Positions 35,601 to 46,947 of a stretch of DNA of 64,000 nucleotides are shown piece by piece (the stretch's first letter is position 1; every line of letters starts with the position of its first letter). Made by a program: the position numbers and the translations under genes. The notes under the pieces were generated by a model. It ran no database searches. It had not been told where the DNA came from and saw only the letters and a list, made by a program, of their open reading frames with translations. Source of the DNA: Allium sativum (lineage: Eukaryota; Streptophyta; Magnoliopsida; Asparagales; Amaryllidaceae); assembly GCA_030737875.1 (NCBI GenBank), contig CM060909.1, positions 27,859,659 to 27,923,658 of the forward strand, in the 5' to 3' direction.

Positions 35601-36030
35601 ATATTAAAATATTCATTTTTTGTTTATTCACTTCAAATTTAATTCTAAAAGTTTATTAACTTTGTCTCAAATTAAAATAGAATTCAAAATAACTTTATAA
35701 ATTGAATTTCATTTAATTTAACTTTAAATTATTAATCAAATTCAATTTGGATTTCAATTATAAATTAATCAAATTCATTCTAATGAAATATTTTAATATT
35801 TAAGTTTCAACTTTCAATGTTTATCAATATAAACTAAATCAAAATTTTATTTGCAATCAATTCAAGTTACTATTGCCAAAATAAGTTGAATTCCATTACT
35901 TAAACCATGTAATTAAGTTTACGTTATACAGTTACACAATTAAATCATAAACTTTATTTACAACCATAAAATATTCAAAAGTCATATTAAATTTAATAAT
36001 TTAAATGTTCGAAAGATATGGGTTGTTAGA
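32609..36030 (-). repeat. Left LTR (3' LTR) of element F, left end missing
   Basis: It aligns with 39343-39600 at its left end and with the last part of 38480-40245 at its right end. The middle 2.5 kb (about 32860-35370) has no counterpart in the right LTR. It ends TTAGA where the right LTR ends TTACA. No gene is seen; the ORF-like stretches differ between the two LTRs. Confidence 0.78.
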
Positions 36031-38479
36031 CTCTCCCCACCTCAAAAATTATCATCCTCGAAAAGGGCGTAGCAAGGGAGTTGTTAGTTAATATACTCAA
36101 TCATATAATTTCCAAGTAAACTTAGAAAACATTTAACTTACATAAATAGTTTAATATATGTTTGAAACTCTAATTTTCCATAAAATTTTCTAAGTCCTAA
36201 ATTTGTGAAAATTTTGCCAAAGTCCCTTTTGTATGGCTAGGTCCGAAAAAACCACAATACATATATAACCATAAATATACATCTCACCTCAATATTGAGG
36301 CATCTCAAAATATAAGGAAGTAATATACATAACCCATATACAATATATATTCCAAAATACGTACCTTTTATTTGCGTTACTAGCAATTTAGCTTATATTC
36401 AAGCAAGCAAAAACAATATTGTTTGCAAGTGGCTTTAAAAGCATGCAAATGCCATCGGTACCTACTAAAACACTCAAGATCTAAATAGAACGCACATATA
36501 AAAGATATATATATATACACAATAAATATATATGAAATAACAAATACAACCAAAATGACAAATAAAACATCCAACAGTCACATCCATCCAAACAAGCCCA
36601 ATAATAAACTTTCAGTGTCAATATATTATTTATATAATTTCATTTGGTTCATTCCAATTGTATACACTTCACACTTCCAAATGTTAATATTTTAGTTTAT
36701 TAAAATTATTGTAAGCATAGTTATACATTTATAATTCGTTCAACAATTATTCCAAATTTCAACATACTATAATATTAGCTAAGTGTATAAACACTAACAT
36801 GTTCATTTTACTTAACTCAATTGGTTTAAAAATTTCATAATCGATTATAACTTATTATTTCTCAAATTTATATTCTAAACATCCATTTTATTTATATTTT
36901 AGTTCTGAATCACGAATTACCAAACAACGTTCTTGTGAAAATTTGATTTACACATGTCTTAAAATCTACAAGTTAAAATCAAAAAATTTCTCTTTTATTA
37001 AAAAACTATATTCCAACAGATCCGAAAGTTTTTTGTTTCAAAGAATTTTGACTTATTTTAGATCTTATACGTTCATTTAAACTTCAATTCGAAAAATTAC
37101 GAACTACCGATATGCGGTGAAATCATTTTAATTTAATTTAATTAATTCGTTCAACCTTCATTAAGTTTATAAATTAAAAACATATTCACTTATATTTTCA
37201 CAAAAACTAGTCAAACATTCATATTCAACTTGGAAATATCGACTATCCCAATTTGTCGAGCATCCAACCATCAATATCAATGCGTTTAATTCATAACCAA
37301 ATAATTCACTTTATTAGCTTATTTAGTTGATTCGGTTTATTTGCATTACTTAATTGAATTCAATTTCATAACATATATAAGTATATATCATTTATAGTCA
37401 TAACTTAAGTTTCATTTATATTTACAAACCATCAATTTTTATTTCACTTTTCATTATTCATACCAATACTTTTATATTACTCAGTTGCTTATTCCTATAA
37501 CATTTTAACTTCTTAAATAATTAGTGAGTTATATATATATATTTGTTTACATGATACAAAAAAGAATCGAGTATTATACGAGTTCAATCATTTCAATTTG
37601 GTTCAAAGTCACTATTTCAAATTCCCAAGGGTTCCCATTTTAATTTATATCACTTTAGGTTCATTTTCTTATAATACGATTCAGAATTTCAAAATTTCAA
37701 GTTTAATTCATTTCATTAATTATTTGATAGAGTTCAATTTCGGGTTCATTTTCAAACAATTTTAAAATAATATATAATACCCTGTTTTCAACCATACTTT
37801 AAAAGGTCCAAATAAATTTGATTTTCTCAAAACAAGGTATAAAATTTCTAAGTGGTCTCCCCCACTCAAATTCTCGAAAATAAATGTTGATGGTGCGTGC
37901 ACTCATCACCGAAATCATTTCTAGAGCAAAGATAAACAATTTCTATTGAAACTACTTTGAAAATATAATCATATTATTTAAAATTGTAAAACAATACTTC
38001 AAAAACACCCGAATTTAAATCCTTAATTTTATATTTAAATATATTCTGTTTCATTATAATTAATTCTCAATATTTCATTTTATAAAATCATTCAATAATA
38101 AATAGTTAAATCATTGACTAATCGAATAATAAATGCTGAAAATTTAATATTTTCATTTTTAACAACTAAAATAATCAAATTATAAACTACCAGTATAGTT
38201 CCCTATGTACATATATATAGTATAATTCAAAAAGATATTGTGTCGATTTGTCCTACTCGAGTGTTTTGAAATCCCTATCGATGCCTCCCAAGCATCGACA
38301 AGAATTCATAAATACTCAGTAGGACAAATTAATACAATATAAAACCATTTCTATATCTAAATTACAAGTATGCTCTCTCATATACACTCAAACTCATTCT
38401 AGGGTATTACCACCCTATCTCTAATAATTTAACCCAAATAGAGCCAAGGTTATCGCTAAACCTAAGCTCTGATACCAAC
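36031..38479 (-). other. Internal region of element F, no coding capacity
   Basis: About 2.4 kb, strongly AT-rich with poly-A and poly-T runs. I see no gag, RT or integrase motif on either strand. Confidence 0.6.
38466..38477 (-). other. Primer-binding site of element F
   Basis: The minus strand reads TGGTATCAGAGC two bases from the LTR, which starts (plus strand) TGTAACAAACC. Confidence 0.8.
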
Positions 38480-40245
38480 TGTAACAAACCGCATTTTGAC
38501 CGTTCAAATCAACAATAATCCACGCATATAGACCCAAACAAATTCAAAATACATATAGTTATTGGGGTAAATATAAGAAAAAGAAGAAAAACAATCATAG
38601 AATTTTACAGCGGAAGGACAAAATATAATAAATAAATAATAGTTCATGAAGCTGTTAAAAATACATTGGATTATACTTACAGTAATACATCAGAGTTAAT
38701 TATCGTACAACATACCAAATATGCAGCGGAATAATACTGGTAATTACATCTGTCAAGCTCCATCTTCATCATCAATATAATGTGGTCTTCGTTAACTGAA
38801 AACTCAAGCTGACCCGCGCACCAATAAAAATACAAAAATACTCGGATCAGAACTAAAATATTCTCATATCAGTCAAATCAAAACCATGTAACAATATGAG
38901 TGTTACAGCATCAGAGATGCTTACGGAAATTTACATCCCCTATCTAATGTGTTCATGAGTGCAGTAACTTAAGAGATGTTACGGGAATTTCCATCTCCTA
39001 AGGATCCGTCAAACTATATACTACATAATATAATTTTGCTATTTTACTAATGTTTATTCAATAAAGTATCAAAATAGCGTAAGCAGGATTACCATTATTA
39101 CTCTTACACCGTTTATATATTCTCGTAGTCTATACAATACTGTAAGCCCCTCCAGACCAACGGGATACTCAGGAAGCACTCCATAGGTACGGTATAAAAC
39201 AAACTCGTAGTGGGCTCATATATGGCATGTGACAAGGCATATATGCCATGGTGAATACACCGTTTGCAGAGCTGGACTGGTGATAATGCATAGCAGCTAC
39301 CACTGCCCACCTCGAGACATACTCCCATAACTAAAATCGAAGGGTGGCCTTCAAATCGCTTCACAAAAGTAATAGAAATGTATCAAAGAAGTATGCTCAA
39401 TAGTAGAGATGACCTCACTTGGTCTCGGCATAGCTCCTGTTTTAGTCACATCAAGCCGACTCACAGGAGTCGTGTTCACGTAAATACCATATATCAAGAT
39501 CGTTCGCCAAACAATCCTACTTCGTTCTTGATTCTCCACCACGTTCATAGTTGTTAAAGTGATTTTTGGTATTGGAAGATAATATGGCAATATCTAATCC
39601 AGAATTCGATGAACTCTCCATTTTGCAAACAACTCCGATTTTAAATCTCGAATTAATAATTGGTAGGCGTTTATATCGCGCACAGCCACATAACAACTCC
39701 AATTGATGGAAAACTTGAAATCCTACAATAATTTAGAATTCTAGATTCGATGAAACCGATTTCATCAAATTCCAAGTTCGTTGCAGAATGGCTATTTTAA
39801 CAGGGTTTGTTAATATATTAAAATATTCAGTTTTTGTCTATTCACTTCAAAATTAATTCAAAAAGTTTATTAACTTTGTTTCAAATTAAAATAGAATTCA
39901 AAATAACTTTGTAAATCAAATTTCATTTAATTTAAATTTAAATTATTAATCAAATTCAATCTGGATTTCAACTAAAAATTAATCAAATCCATTTATATCA
40001 CATATTTTAATATTTAAGTTTCAACTTTCAATGTTTATCAATATAAACTAAATCAAAATTTTATTTGCAGTCAATTCAAGTTACTATTGCCAAAATAAGT
40101 TGAATTCCATTACTTAAACCATTTAATTAAGTTTACATCATACAATTACATGATTAAATCATAAAATTTTATTTATAACCATAAAATATTCAAAAGTCAT
40201 ATTAAATTTAATAATTTAAATGTTAGAAAGATACAGGTTGTTACA
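38480..40245 (-). repeat. Right LTR (5' LTR) of element F
   Basis: It runs from TGTAACAAACC to GGTTGTTACA, 1766 bp. It lacks about 2.5 kb that the left LTR has, so it carries a large internal deletion or the left LTR carries an insertion. Confidence 0.8.
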
Positions 40246-41010
40246 TATAAGCAACGAGTTCCCTTCTTTTTGCATCTCCTAGTACGTCAGGGTGCTAATA
40301 TGAAGTCGACGACCTTTGACTATCAAGTAGTATTTGATATTATACGAAGTGATTTGAGACGTTGGTAGTTGATTAGGGGATCTATTTTGGTCAGTAAATG
40401 AACATAATAATTGCGGCCAAAAGCAGAAAAAATAGGTTTAAGAGATCCATATATATAAGTTTACTCAAGAGAGTAATATGAAAAACATTTTTTTTTCATT
40501 TATTCTCTCTTGATCTCAGTCCTTCATTTCCAATCCTTTTCCTTGGTTTTAGCCGCCTCCAATGACTTTCCATAACAAAAATTTATAGCATTAATTATGG
40601 GCCTTAAATCCGTTTATGCACAAGCAAAACATTGCTAAATTAAATCCATTTTAATTGCTTATTGGTATCGTATACCGGTCGCGCGATATGTTTACAACTA
40701 TTATAAATATATATAACATTGTTTTATCCCACATCATATTATAATTTTATAATTAATATTGCATATATATTAATTAATTAATAACAATTATAAACTTATT
40801 TAATCGTTGGTCTTAACAAAATTTATCACTTCCATTATAGAACTCTTTGGTGTAAATATGATCAGCAACTAACATTGATCTATTTGAATGTTAACGTTCA
40901 CAAGCCACTTAACAGGCGATATGGCATTATAATCAAATTTATTACTTATTTTTGTTAAAATTTTATTTTAGTTTAATAAGCATTACTTGTTTGTGACATT
41001 TATATACATA
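40246..41010. other. Flanking DNA without recognised gene
   Basis: It is AT-rich. There are no coding regions, terminal repeats or RNA genes that I can support. It is outside the nested block, so it is probably older host sequence. Confidence 0.5.
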
Positions 41011-41375
41011 ATGCATGGCCGTTCTTAGTTGGTGGGACAATTTGTCTGGTTAATTCCGTTAACGAGTGAGGCTTCGGCCTGCTAACTAGCTACATAAAGT
41101 CATCCCTTCGTGGTCAGCTTCTAAGAGGGTATATTGCGGTTTAGGCCACGGGTGTTTGAGGCAACAAAAAGTCTGTGTTGCCTTTAGATGTACTGGGCCA
41201 CGCGTGCGTTACACTGATGTATTCAGCGAGTCTATATCCTTTGCCGAGATGCATAGGTAATATTAGAAAATTTCATCGTGACGGGAACAGATCATTGAAA
41301 TTGTTGGTCTACAACGAGAAACTCCTAGTAAATGCTAGTCATCAGCTCGCATTGATTACATCCATGCCCTTTGTA
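41011..41375 (+). pseudogene. Degenerate fragment of nuclear 18S rRNA gene
   Basis: The order of words ATGCATGGCCGTTCTTAGTT, TTTGTCTGGTTAATTCCGTT, CTGCTAACTAGCTA, TTAGATGTACTGGGCCACGC, CACTGATGTATTCAGCGAGT, TTTCATCGTGACGGGAACAG and CTAGTAAATGCTAGTCATCA is that of the 3' third of nuclear small-subunit rRNA. Many substitutions are visible against the conserved sequence (for example GGACAA where GGAGCGA is expected), so it is not functional. No 5.8S or 25S sequence, spacer or other 18S part is attached. The translatable frame at 41175-41417 is a by-product. Confidence 0.9.
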
Positions 41376-42647
41376 ATAATAAAAAAGACATTTATGTACA
41401 TAGATTCTCTTCTTTAAAATTGTATCACTTTTGACTTGTAAAATTTAGTAATGGCCAAAATTTCAAAATTGCTTATATTCAATTCCATAGTTCAAATACA
41501 AAGTATTTGGTCTGGCTAAGAACTTTGACTTTACGTTGACATTGCTACCAATTTCATAAAACTATGAAGATAAATGCTCTTTTGAATAGTGTTTCACTTA
41601 CAATACTTTAATCGACATATAATCACTTGATGGATGTCATACCATAATTTGACTATAATCAAAGCATAACTTTCATATTGAAGATCTACGATAATCTAAG
41701 GTTGGTAGAACTACGCAAATTCAATCACATCAGTATTTTCTATTTGACCAGGCTTATATTAGTCAACAGAAAACTATCGAGTGAATCATTCTATAATTAT
41801 TCAATAACTGTCGGTACGTAACCTTAAGTGTCACTAACTATCATGAGTAATATATTATCAAACATTTACACAGCATTACGTACTCTAGTCTCAATGTATA
41901 CATCGATATTCAATCTCAATGCATCTTGACTAGAAAGATAAGCTTTAGTAATTTTATGTTTATTATGATAAAGTACCCACAACTAATTACAGCATTTAGC
42001 GATTCCTATCACAAAATATATTACTTGTGTATTTTTTTATTAAATATTTTTTTAATTAAATTGGTTAATTAATATAACATACTATATCCAGTATATATTA
42101 TAAACAAAATATTTTTTGTTTATAACAAGATTGATCAACCATTTAGACATGTATCACAAATTACATAACTGACATTTAGGCATACCCTGACTCTATCCTC
42201 AACAACATACCGTAACCGGCTCATAGTTACATAAAATTATTTGGAGCATAGCATACAAAGCATATTATATAAAACTAAACTTTGAGTACAGTGTGGTAAA
42301 TATCAGAACAAACGTACTCAAATCATAATGGAAACATTCAATATAATGTATGTACAGTATCATTTCTTAGCTTATATACACTGGATGTTATAAGTTGAAC
42401 AATGTGGTATCAATGCATGTGTATTTTTCTGCATAAGCTGTGATGATAGCAATAAATTTAGAACAAATTAGGACAAGAAATAATAAAAGAACAAGCATGA
42501 ATGATGTCAAACAGGGAAACATGCAAATGACAAAGAATGAAGAAATGCTTCTTCTGCAACGTAGATCTAAAACGAATCAACGTATGTCCACCACAGGAGT
42601 AGTTATATTATAGACAAAAGAGATGAAAATAATAAGCATTCACGATT
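41376..42647. other. AT-rich intergenic DNA downstream of the AGP gene
   Basis: No gene or clear repeat boundary is seen. The part next to 42647 would contain the 3' UTR of the arabinogalactan-protein gene. Confidence 0.45.
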
Positions 42648-42974
42648 CTACAGCAAGATCATGACTGCAAGAAGGAAAGATGAAGCCACAGCAAATCCAC
42701 CAGAAAGAGATCCAACGGCGGAAGTTGGCGACTCAGCAGGTGCGTTGGCGAAGGAAGAAGGCGTCATGGCCGAGATCTGAGGAGGAGGTGAACTTACCGG
42801 AGCAGAAGGCGAGTTTACTGGAGCGGCGGACGGCGTAGAAACGGGTGAAGAAGCGGGTGCCATTGAGATATTGGGTAAAGAAGTGGGCGCTGCAGCAGGA
42901 GACTGTGCAAGCGATGAATATGATACGGCGAGCAACAAGAAGACGACTACGAGGATGTTCTGAGTGAAGGCCAT
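42648..42974 (-). CDS. Short classical arabinogalactan protein, GPI-anchored
   Basis: The predicted protein is 108 residues. Residues 1-23 (MAFTQNILVVVFLLLAVSYS then SLA) form a signal peptide, and the mature chain starts at Gln24 in QSPAAAP. Residues 24-85 are rich in Pro, Ala, Ser and Thr with dispersed SP, AP and TP pairs, the code for hydroxyproline arabinogalactan attachment. A small-residue site and a hydrophobic tail ending in FLLAVMILL fit a GPI-anchor signal, so the product should sit on the outer face of the plasma membrane or in the cell wall. I chose the ATG at 42974, not an in-frame one at 43052, because it begins the signal peptide and the longer form adds non-signal residues. 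Single exon. It is the only intact-looking host gene in the window. Its exact role is not predictable. Confidence 0.85.
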   Translation of the reverse strand: MAFTQNILVVVFLLLAVSYSSLAQSPAAAPTSLPNISMAPASSPVSTPSAAPVNSPSAPVSSPPPQISAMTPSSFANAPAESPTSAVGSLSGGFAVASSFLLAVMILL

Positions 42975-43036
42975 AGCGGGAAGATGGACGGTTATCAGAG
43001 CTAGGTTTGAATGAGGAGATATAAGGAGAGGCGAGA

Positions 43037-43050
43037 TTATATATATATAC
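43037..43050 (-). promoter_or_regulatory. TATA box of the AGP gene
   Basis: The minus strand reads TATATATATATAAT followed by a CT-rich leader CTCGCCTCTCC. It lies about 65-75 bp upstream of the chosen ATG, a normal plant spacing. Confidence 0.55.
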
Positions 43051-43720
43051 ACAAGAAACGAGTGAAAATATTCGGAAAGGTAACAATGGGTTTGGTGGAA
43101 ATGAACAGCTCATTCAATTGCTGGAATGAGTCCATGGAGTAGCGTGTCTGCCAGTCTCATATCATTATCATCCAGTCAGTACGACAGCTCATCACCTGGA
43201 TTCCTCCTTTTGTGAAAGTGTAATTTTAGGTCATCCACGAAGTAAAATTATTATTCCTATTTGGAATGAAAAAAATGTGAACACTCTTTTATTTCACCTT
43301 TCCTCCATTTTGCTTTTGACTTTTAAAAGCGGATCATTGATGCTTTTGAAATACGTTTCAAAGCGTTAATCGAACGGATCAAACTAAACATATGTGAGTT
43401 CGTGTTCTATTCTAACAAACACGAATCAAAAATAGTGCCGATTCGACCATTTTTGCGTAAACTGAATAACAGATGAACAAGGGTTGAATAAATATACAAA
43501 CAATACAAATTTGACGAGAAGTTCTTAAAGAGAAACCATCGACTGATCTACGTTGAGGATGGTTTTTTGGTGGTCTAATAGGCTCACTTTGTCTTCATCT
43601 GTTTTGACGTAATATTAAGGCTATGATTTTTTTTTTTCATGTTCTCCTATTGGTGGATTTCTTCTTTGTCTAGTTAGACTCTATGTATATGTGTATAATT
43701 GATTTTATTTTAGAAAATTG
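43051..43720. other. Upstream region of the AGP gene
   Basis: No coding region is recognised. It probably holds the gene's promoter; I see no motif I would call with confidence. Confidence 0.4.
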
Positions 43721-43811
43721 ATACATACATACATATATATATATATATACATACATATATATATATATACACACACAGACACACACACATACATACATAC
43801 ATATATATATA
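43721..43811. repeat. Microsatellite (TACA)n, (TA)n and (CA)n
   Basis: Mixed runs of ACAT, AT and AC dinucleotides lie directly left of the palindromic MITE. Confidence 0.9.
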
Positions 43812-44008
43812 AGGAGGGTTCCGCTACACCTCTTATATTGCACGTGAACTCTCCACCTTAATCTCTACCACCCGTTCCCGCACTCATTCTCTTTCTTCCC
43901 ACTTCAATATTATTTCTTCGTGGGAAGAGAGAGAATGACTGGGGAAATGAGTAGTGGAGATTAAGGGGGAGAGTTCACGGGCAATATAAGAGGTGTAACG
44001 GAACCCTC

Positions 44009-44010
<2 letters not shown>
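43812..44010. mobile_element. Palindromic foldback MITE
   Basis: The ends are long inverted repeats of about 60 bp: AGGAGGGTTCCG(C/T)TACACC at the left and its near-perfect complement at the right, continuing through CTCTTATATTGC. Only a short loop separates the arms. There is no ORF. I cannot see a clear duplication because both flanks are microsatellite, so the superfamily is unknown. Confidence 0.8.

Positions 44011-44098
<88 letters not shown>
44011..44098. repeat. Microsatellite (CT)n (AT)n (GT)n
   Basis: Runs of CT, then AT, then about 28 GT units directly follow the MITE. With the left flank (CA)n(TA)n, the whole region is roughly palindromic. Confidence 0.92.
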
Positions 44099-44103
<5 letters not shown>

Positions 44104-44669
44104 CTACATCTATAGTTGTACAATTTCAAAACAAGTGACCTTACTCTCACTTTGAAAAATTCACTCGTACAAATGTTTCATTAAGTTGCTTCCTCAAAAT
44201 ATAAGCATGAAATGATGTTAACTTCGAATGATGCATCACCTCAACGTAATTTAAGAACATGAATAATAAATATCAAAGAAGCATTTATATTTATTATGTA
44301 CGTAGATAAAGCACTTTTGGAATATATATTGAAGCAAGACGGTAAAATAAAATCAATCATAAAATAACAATAGTATGTAAAGGCACGCAAAAATGTGCAT
44401 TTATACAATATATGTTGTTGTAGTACCTACTGATGTCATTATTTTTTGTCAACGTGAACTACCAAAAATGTCCATATACAAATATCAACATATCAATATA
44501 TTTCTTAATAATAAGATCTGACACTTGTAATTCTTTATAATTTTGAAATCTCTCTCTGGATTTAAAAATATTATCTAATTAAACTAATCTACAAATTCAG
44601 AGTATCTCTAAATGTTTAAAATTAGAATCTAACAAATAAATATTGTTTAAACAAGTAATCGTCATTCAT
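44099..44669. other. AT-rich spacer
   Basis: No gene or repeat boundary is recognised between the microsatellite and the retroposon duplication. Confidence 0.4.
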
Positions 44670-44680
44670 AAGTTTGTTGT

Positions 44681-46709
44681 TTGTTTGTCTTTTGGCAAGA
44701 CCAACCGAATTTTAGAGTGATCCCTAACACTTATTCCTTACAACAACTATTGATTACAATACTGAACAGGAGATATGCAGATTTACAGTTCAAAACCAGA
44801 CACCATGCATGGTGCAATGATAGAACTGTGAAAATGCAGTAAGTGACCTAATACCTATTACATCAACAAAAACCTATTACAAATTAGATGATAGTTGCCG
44901 AGGCACTCGCAAACATCACAATATCACACAAATAATAGCAAAAGCAGTCACAACACCACACTCACCTAAAGCAAAAACACACTCACAACTGCCTATGCAG
45001 TCACACCAAAGTCTCACTTGCCAACAGCAACCAACTCACTTCTTGCAGGTAAGAGGAATGCAAGCACCATTACTTTAAACAATCACAGACACACTACAAC
45101 TTCCTAAGCAGTCACACCCATTGTTTCAGATCTCGAAAATATTGTTTGATATCTCGTTTTAGGCTCCTCCCGAAATGAAACTGCAAATCTCACTGTAAAT
45201 CTCGTTTCAAATATATTGTTCAAAATATTGCAATATCGATCGAGACGAGATATGGAGATATCACCCGAGATCTTGGTTTTCTAGTTCAAATTTAAACTTG
45301 TGTGTAAACCAAAACAATAATTAAGAAAACTCAAATTCAGCCATGATAATCTCCTTCTATTTTATATTTTGCATGTTAAATTAGCATATCATATATTTAA
45401 ATATGTTTACAATGCTTATTATTTTCATATTCGTCATTTGTTTACTAGCATGCTACCTATGAAATTATGTATCTTATGTTCTACTTATATTGAATTGTTT
45501 TATATTTTGGATAATTTTTATGTTCTTTGTCTAACAACAATTCATATTCATGAATCATAAGCTGTAAACACTAATTTTTTTGCATTATGTTATTTTATTT
45601 ATTTATTTTAAGCATACTATGATTATGAATATGAATATTCTTTTGTAAATTAAAAATGATGAGATGATTTTAAAATTCAAGTATAAGGTACTTTTTTTTA
45701 TGATGGCATTCGTGAAAGTTATTGCATAATAATATTAGTTTTTAATATATCATATACCCCAAGATTGTTCTGATATTAGCTTTTAGACCTGAGATAAAAA
45801 TCTGAGACAAACCCTAAGTTAGACTATCTTATCCGAGATATCTCCCGATACGAGATCAAGCCTTTAAAATCTTCGAGACGAAAGGCGATCGATATCCGAG
45901 ATTTAAAACCTTGGTCACACCAAATACTCACAAAACTCACTACAGAAAGACGACAAATATCACACCATCCTCCATTAAGTGGAAACAACCTTCTTCCAGC
46001 ACAAGAACGATGCAGCCAAACCCCTCCAGCTCCGACCAAGATCACCAGCAAAAGACAACCGGACTCACACACAAACAACGAAGAGCCCACAACACAGACT
46101 ACATAAGAACACCCAAAGATGGAGCACAAACCAAATTAAACAGCCACCAAAAACTAATAGTAAGAAGGTAAACCAACAAAACAGCACAACATAACCCACA
46201 ATCGAAACTCACCAACATGGATAATAGTTACACACACCAGCATGTCGACGTAGTCGATCCACATCTATAAAATAGCTTGCCTTTTGGTGGTAGATCTGGC
46301 ACAACGAGAAAGAAACAGATAAAGGGAGGTGCCGAATAACCTGTCGCGAGTTATAAATGAACTACCAAGATCTAGACACTGGTTAAAAGAGATGTACTCA
46401 AGTGGGACAAAAGAGAAAAGTAGAATGAGAAGGGTTTAGTCGAAGCTCCAGATAAGTAGAAAAAAACGTGAAACGAAGGAGGCGAGATCGAGAGAAGGAT
46501 GAGGTCAGGATTGTAGATCTGGAAAGAGGGGGAAATCAATAACAAACTCCACAACAATGTAAGCTGACTTAATAGAGTGTATAGAAGAAGTGGGAACTAG
46601 ATCAGAAGGAGGAGGGATAGATAGAGCGATGGAGGAGATTAGAAAAAATGAAAAGCGACGGAGGAGGAGTCATACACCACTGGAGAGAAAGCTCCAATTT
46701 TTTCATATG
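44681..46709 (-). mobile_element. Non-coding retroposon (internally deleted LINE or similar), with nested hAT
   Basis: An 11-bp duplication AAGTTTGTTGT is present at 44670-44680 and 46710-46720. On the minus strand the block starts with a pyrimidine-rich leader (CTCCTCCTCCGTCGC near 46665), continues GT- and T-rich, and ends with an A-rich tail (GACAAACAAACAAC near 44690). The strong strand asymmetry and A-rich end next to a variable-length TSD are those of a target-primed retroposon. No ORF1, endonuclease or RT is present. Without the hAT insertion (45119-45913 plus one TSD copy) it is about 1.2 kb. An alternative is a retrocopy of an unknown transcript. Confidence 0.55.
45119..45913. mobile_element. 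Non-autonomous hAT element inside the retroposon
   Basis: The 8-bp duplication GTCACACC is at 45111-45118 and 45914-45921. The imperfect terminal inverted repeats are CATTGTTTCAGATCTCG and CAAGGTTTTAAATCTCG. GATATC and TCTCG words recur at both ends. The AT-rich middle has no transposase. Confidence 0.85.
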
Positions 46710-46720
46710 AAGTTTGTTGT

Positions 46721-46947
46721 CTATAATTGATAATATAAAAAAATTCAAACTAACGAAAATTTATTGTTGCAATTTAGAAATAAAAATTTAAATTAAACCA
46801 TATATGATTTCAAGATAAAAATATTGCAAAAGATTTAAGCATATTACTTTTTTCTTTAATGTGTTAATTAATCATACATATAATTAATCTAAAACAAATT
46901 ACATGCGGCTCATGTGCAAAATGCATACCGTAAATCTCATTATCTTA
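46721..46947. other. AT-rich spacer
   Basis: Nothing recognisable beyond AT-rich sequence. Confidence 0.4.

Larger units (their letters stand above)
32609..40245 (-). mobile_element. Non-coding LTR retrotransposon F (host of element O)
   Basis: The right LTR is complete (38480-40245) and the left LTR (32609-36030) is truncated at its left by insertion of O. The initiator-Met primer-binding site is at 38466-38477 and a C-rich PPT complement at 36031-36045, so it reads on the minus strand. The interior (36031-38479) is only about 2.4 kb, very AT-rich and without readable gag or pol, which makes it a LARD-like non-autonomous element or a heavily decayed chromovirus. The sequence after the PPT (CATCCTCGAAAA) resembles the end of chromovirus pol. 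The outer duplication cannot be tested because the left end is missing. Confidence 0.8.

Noticed and set aside
36380..36574. Hydrophobic 64-residue frame
   Set aside because: AT-rich sequence gives Phe/Ile/Tyr-rich frames by chance; nothing supports a gene.
41175..41417. 80-residue open frame
   Set aside because: It lies within the 18S rRNA fragment and is a by-product of rRNA sequence.
42733..43113. Open frame overlapping the arabinogalactan-protein gene on the same strand
   Set aside because: It is another frame of the same low-complexity coding region, with no signal peptide or domain; the 42648-42974 frame has all family features.
45119..45913. LTR or gene fragment with repeated GATATC and TCTCG words
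   Set aside because: The 8-bp TSD and terminal inverted repeats explain it as a hAT element.
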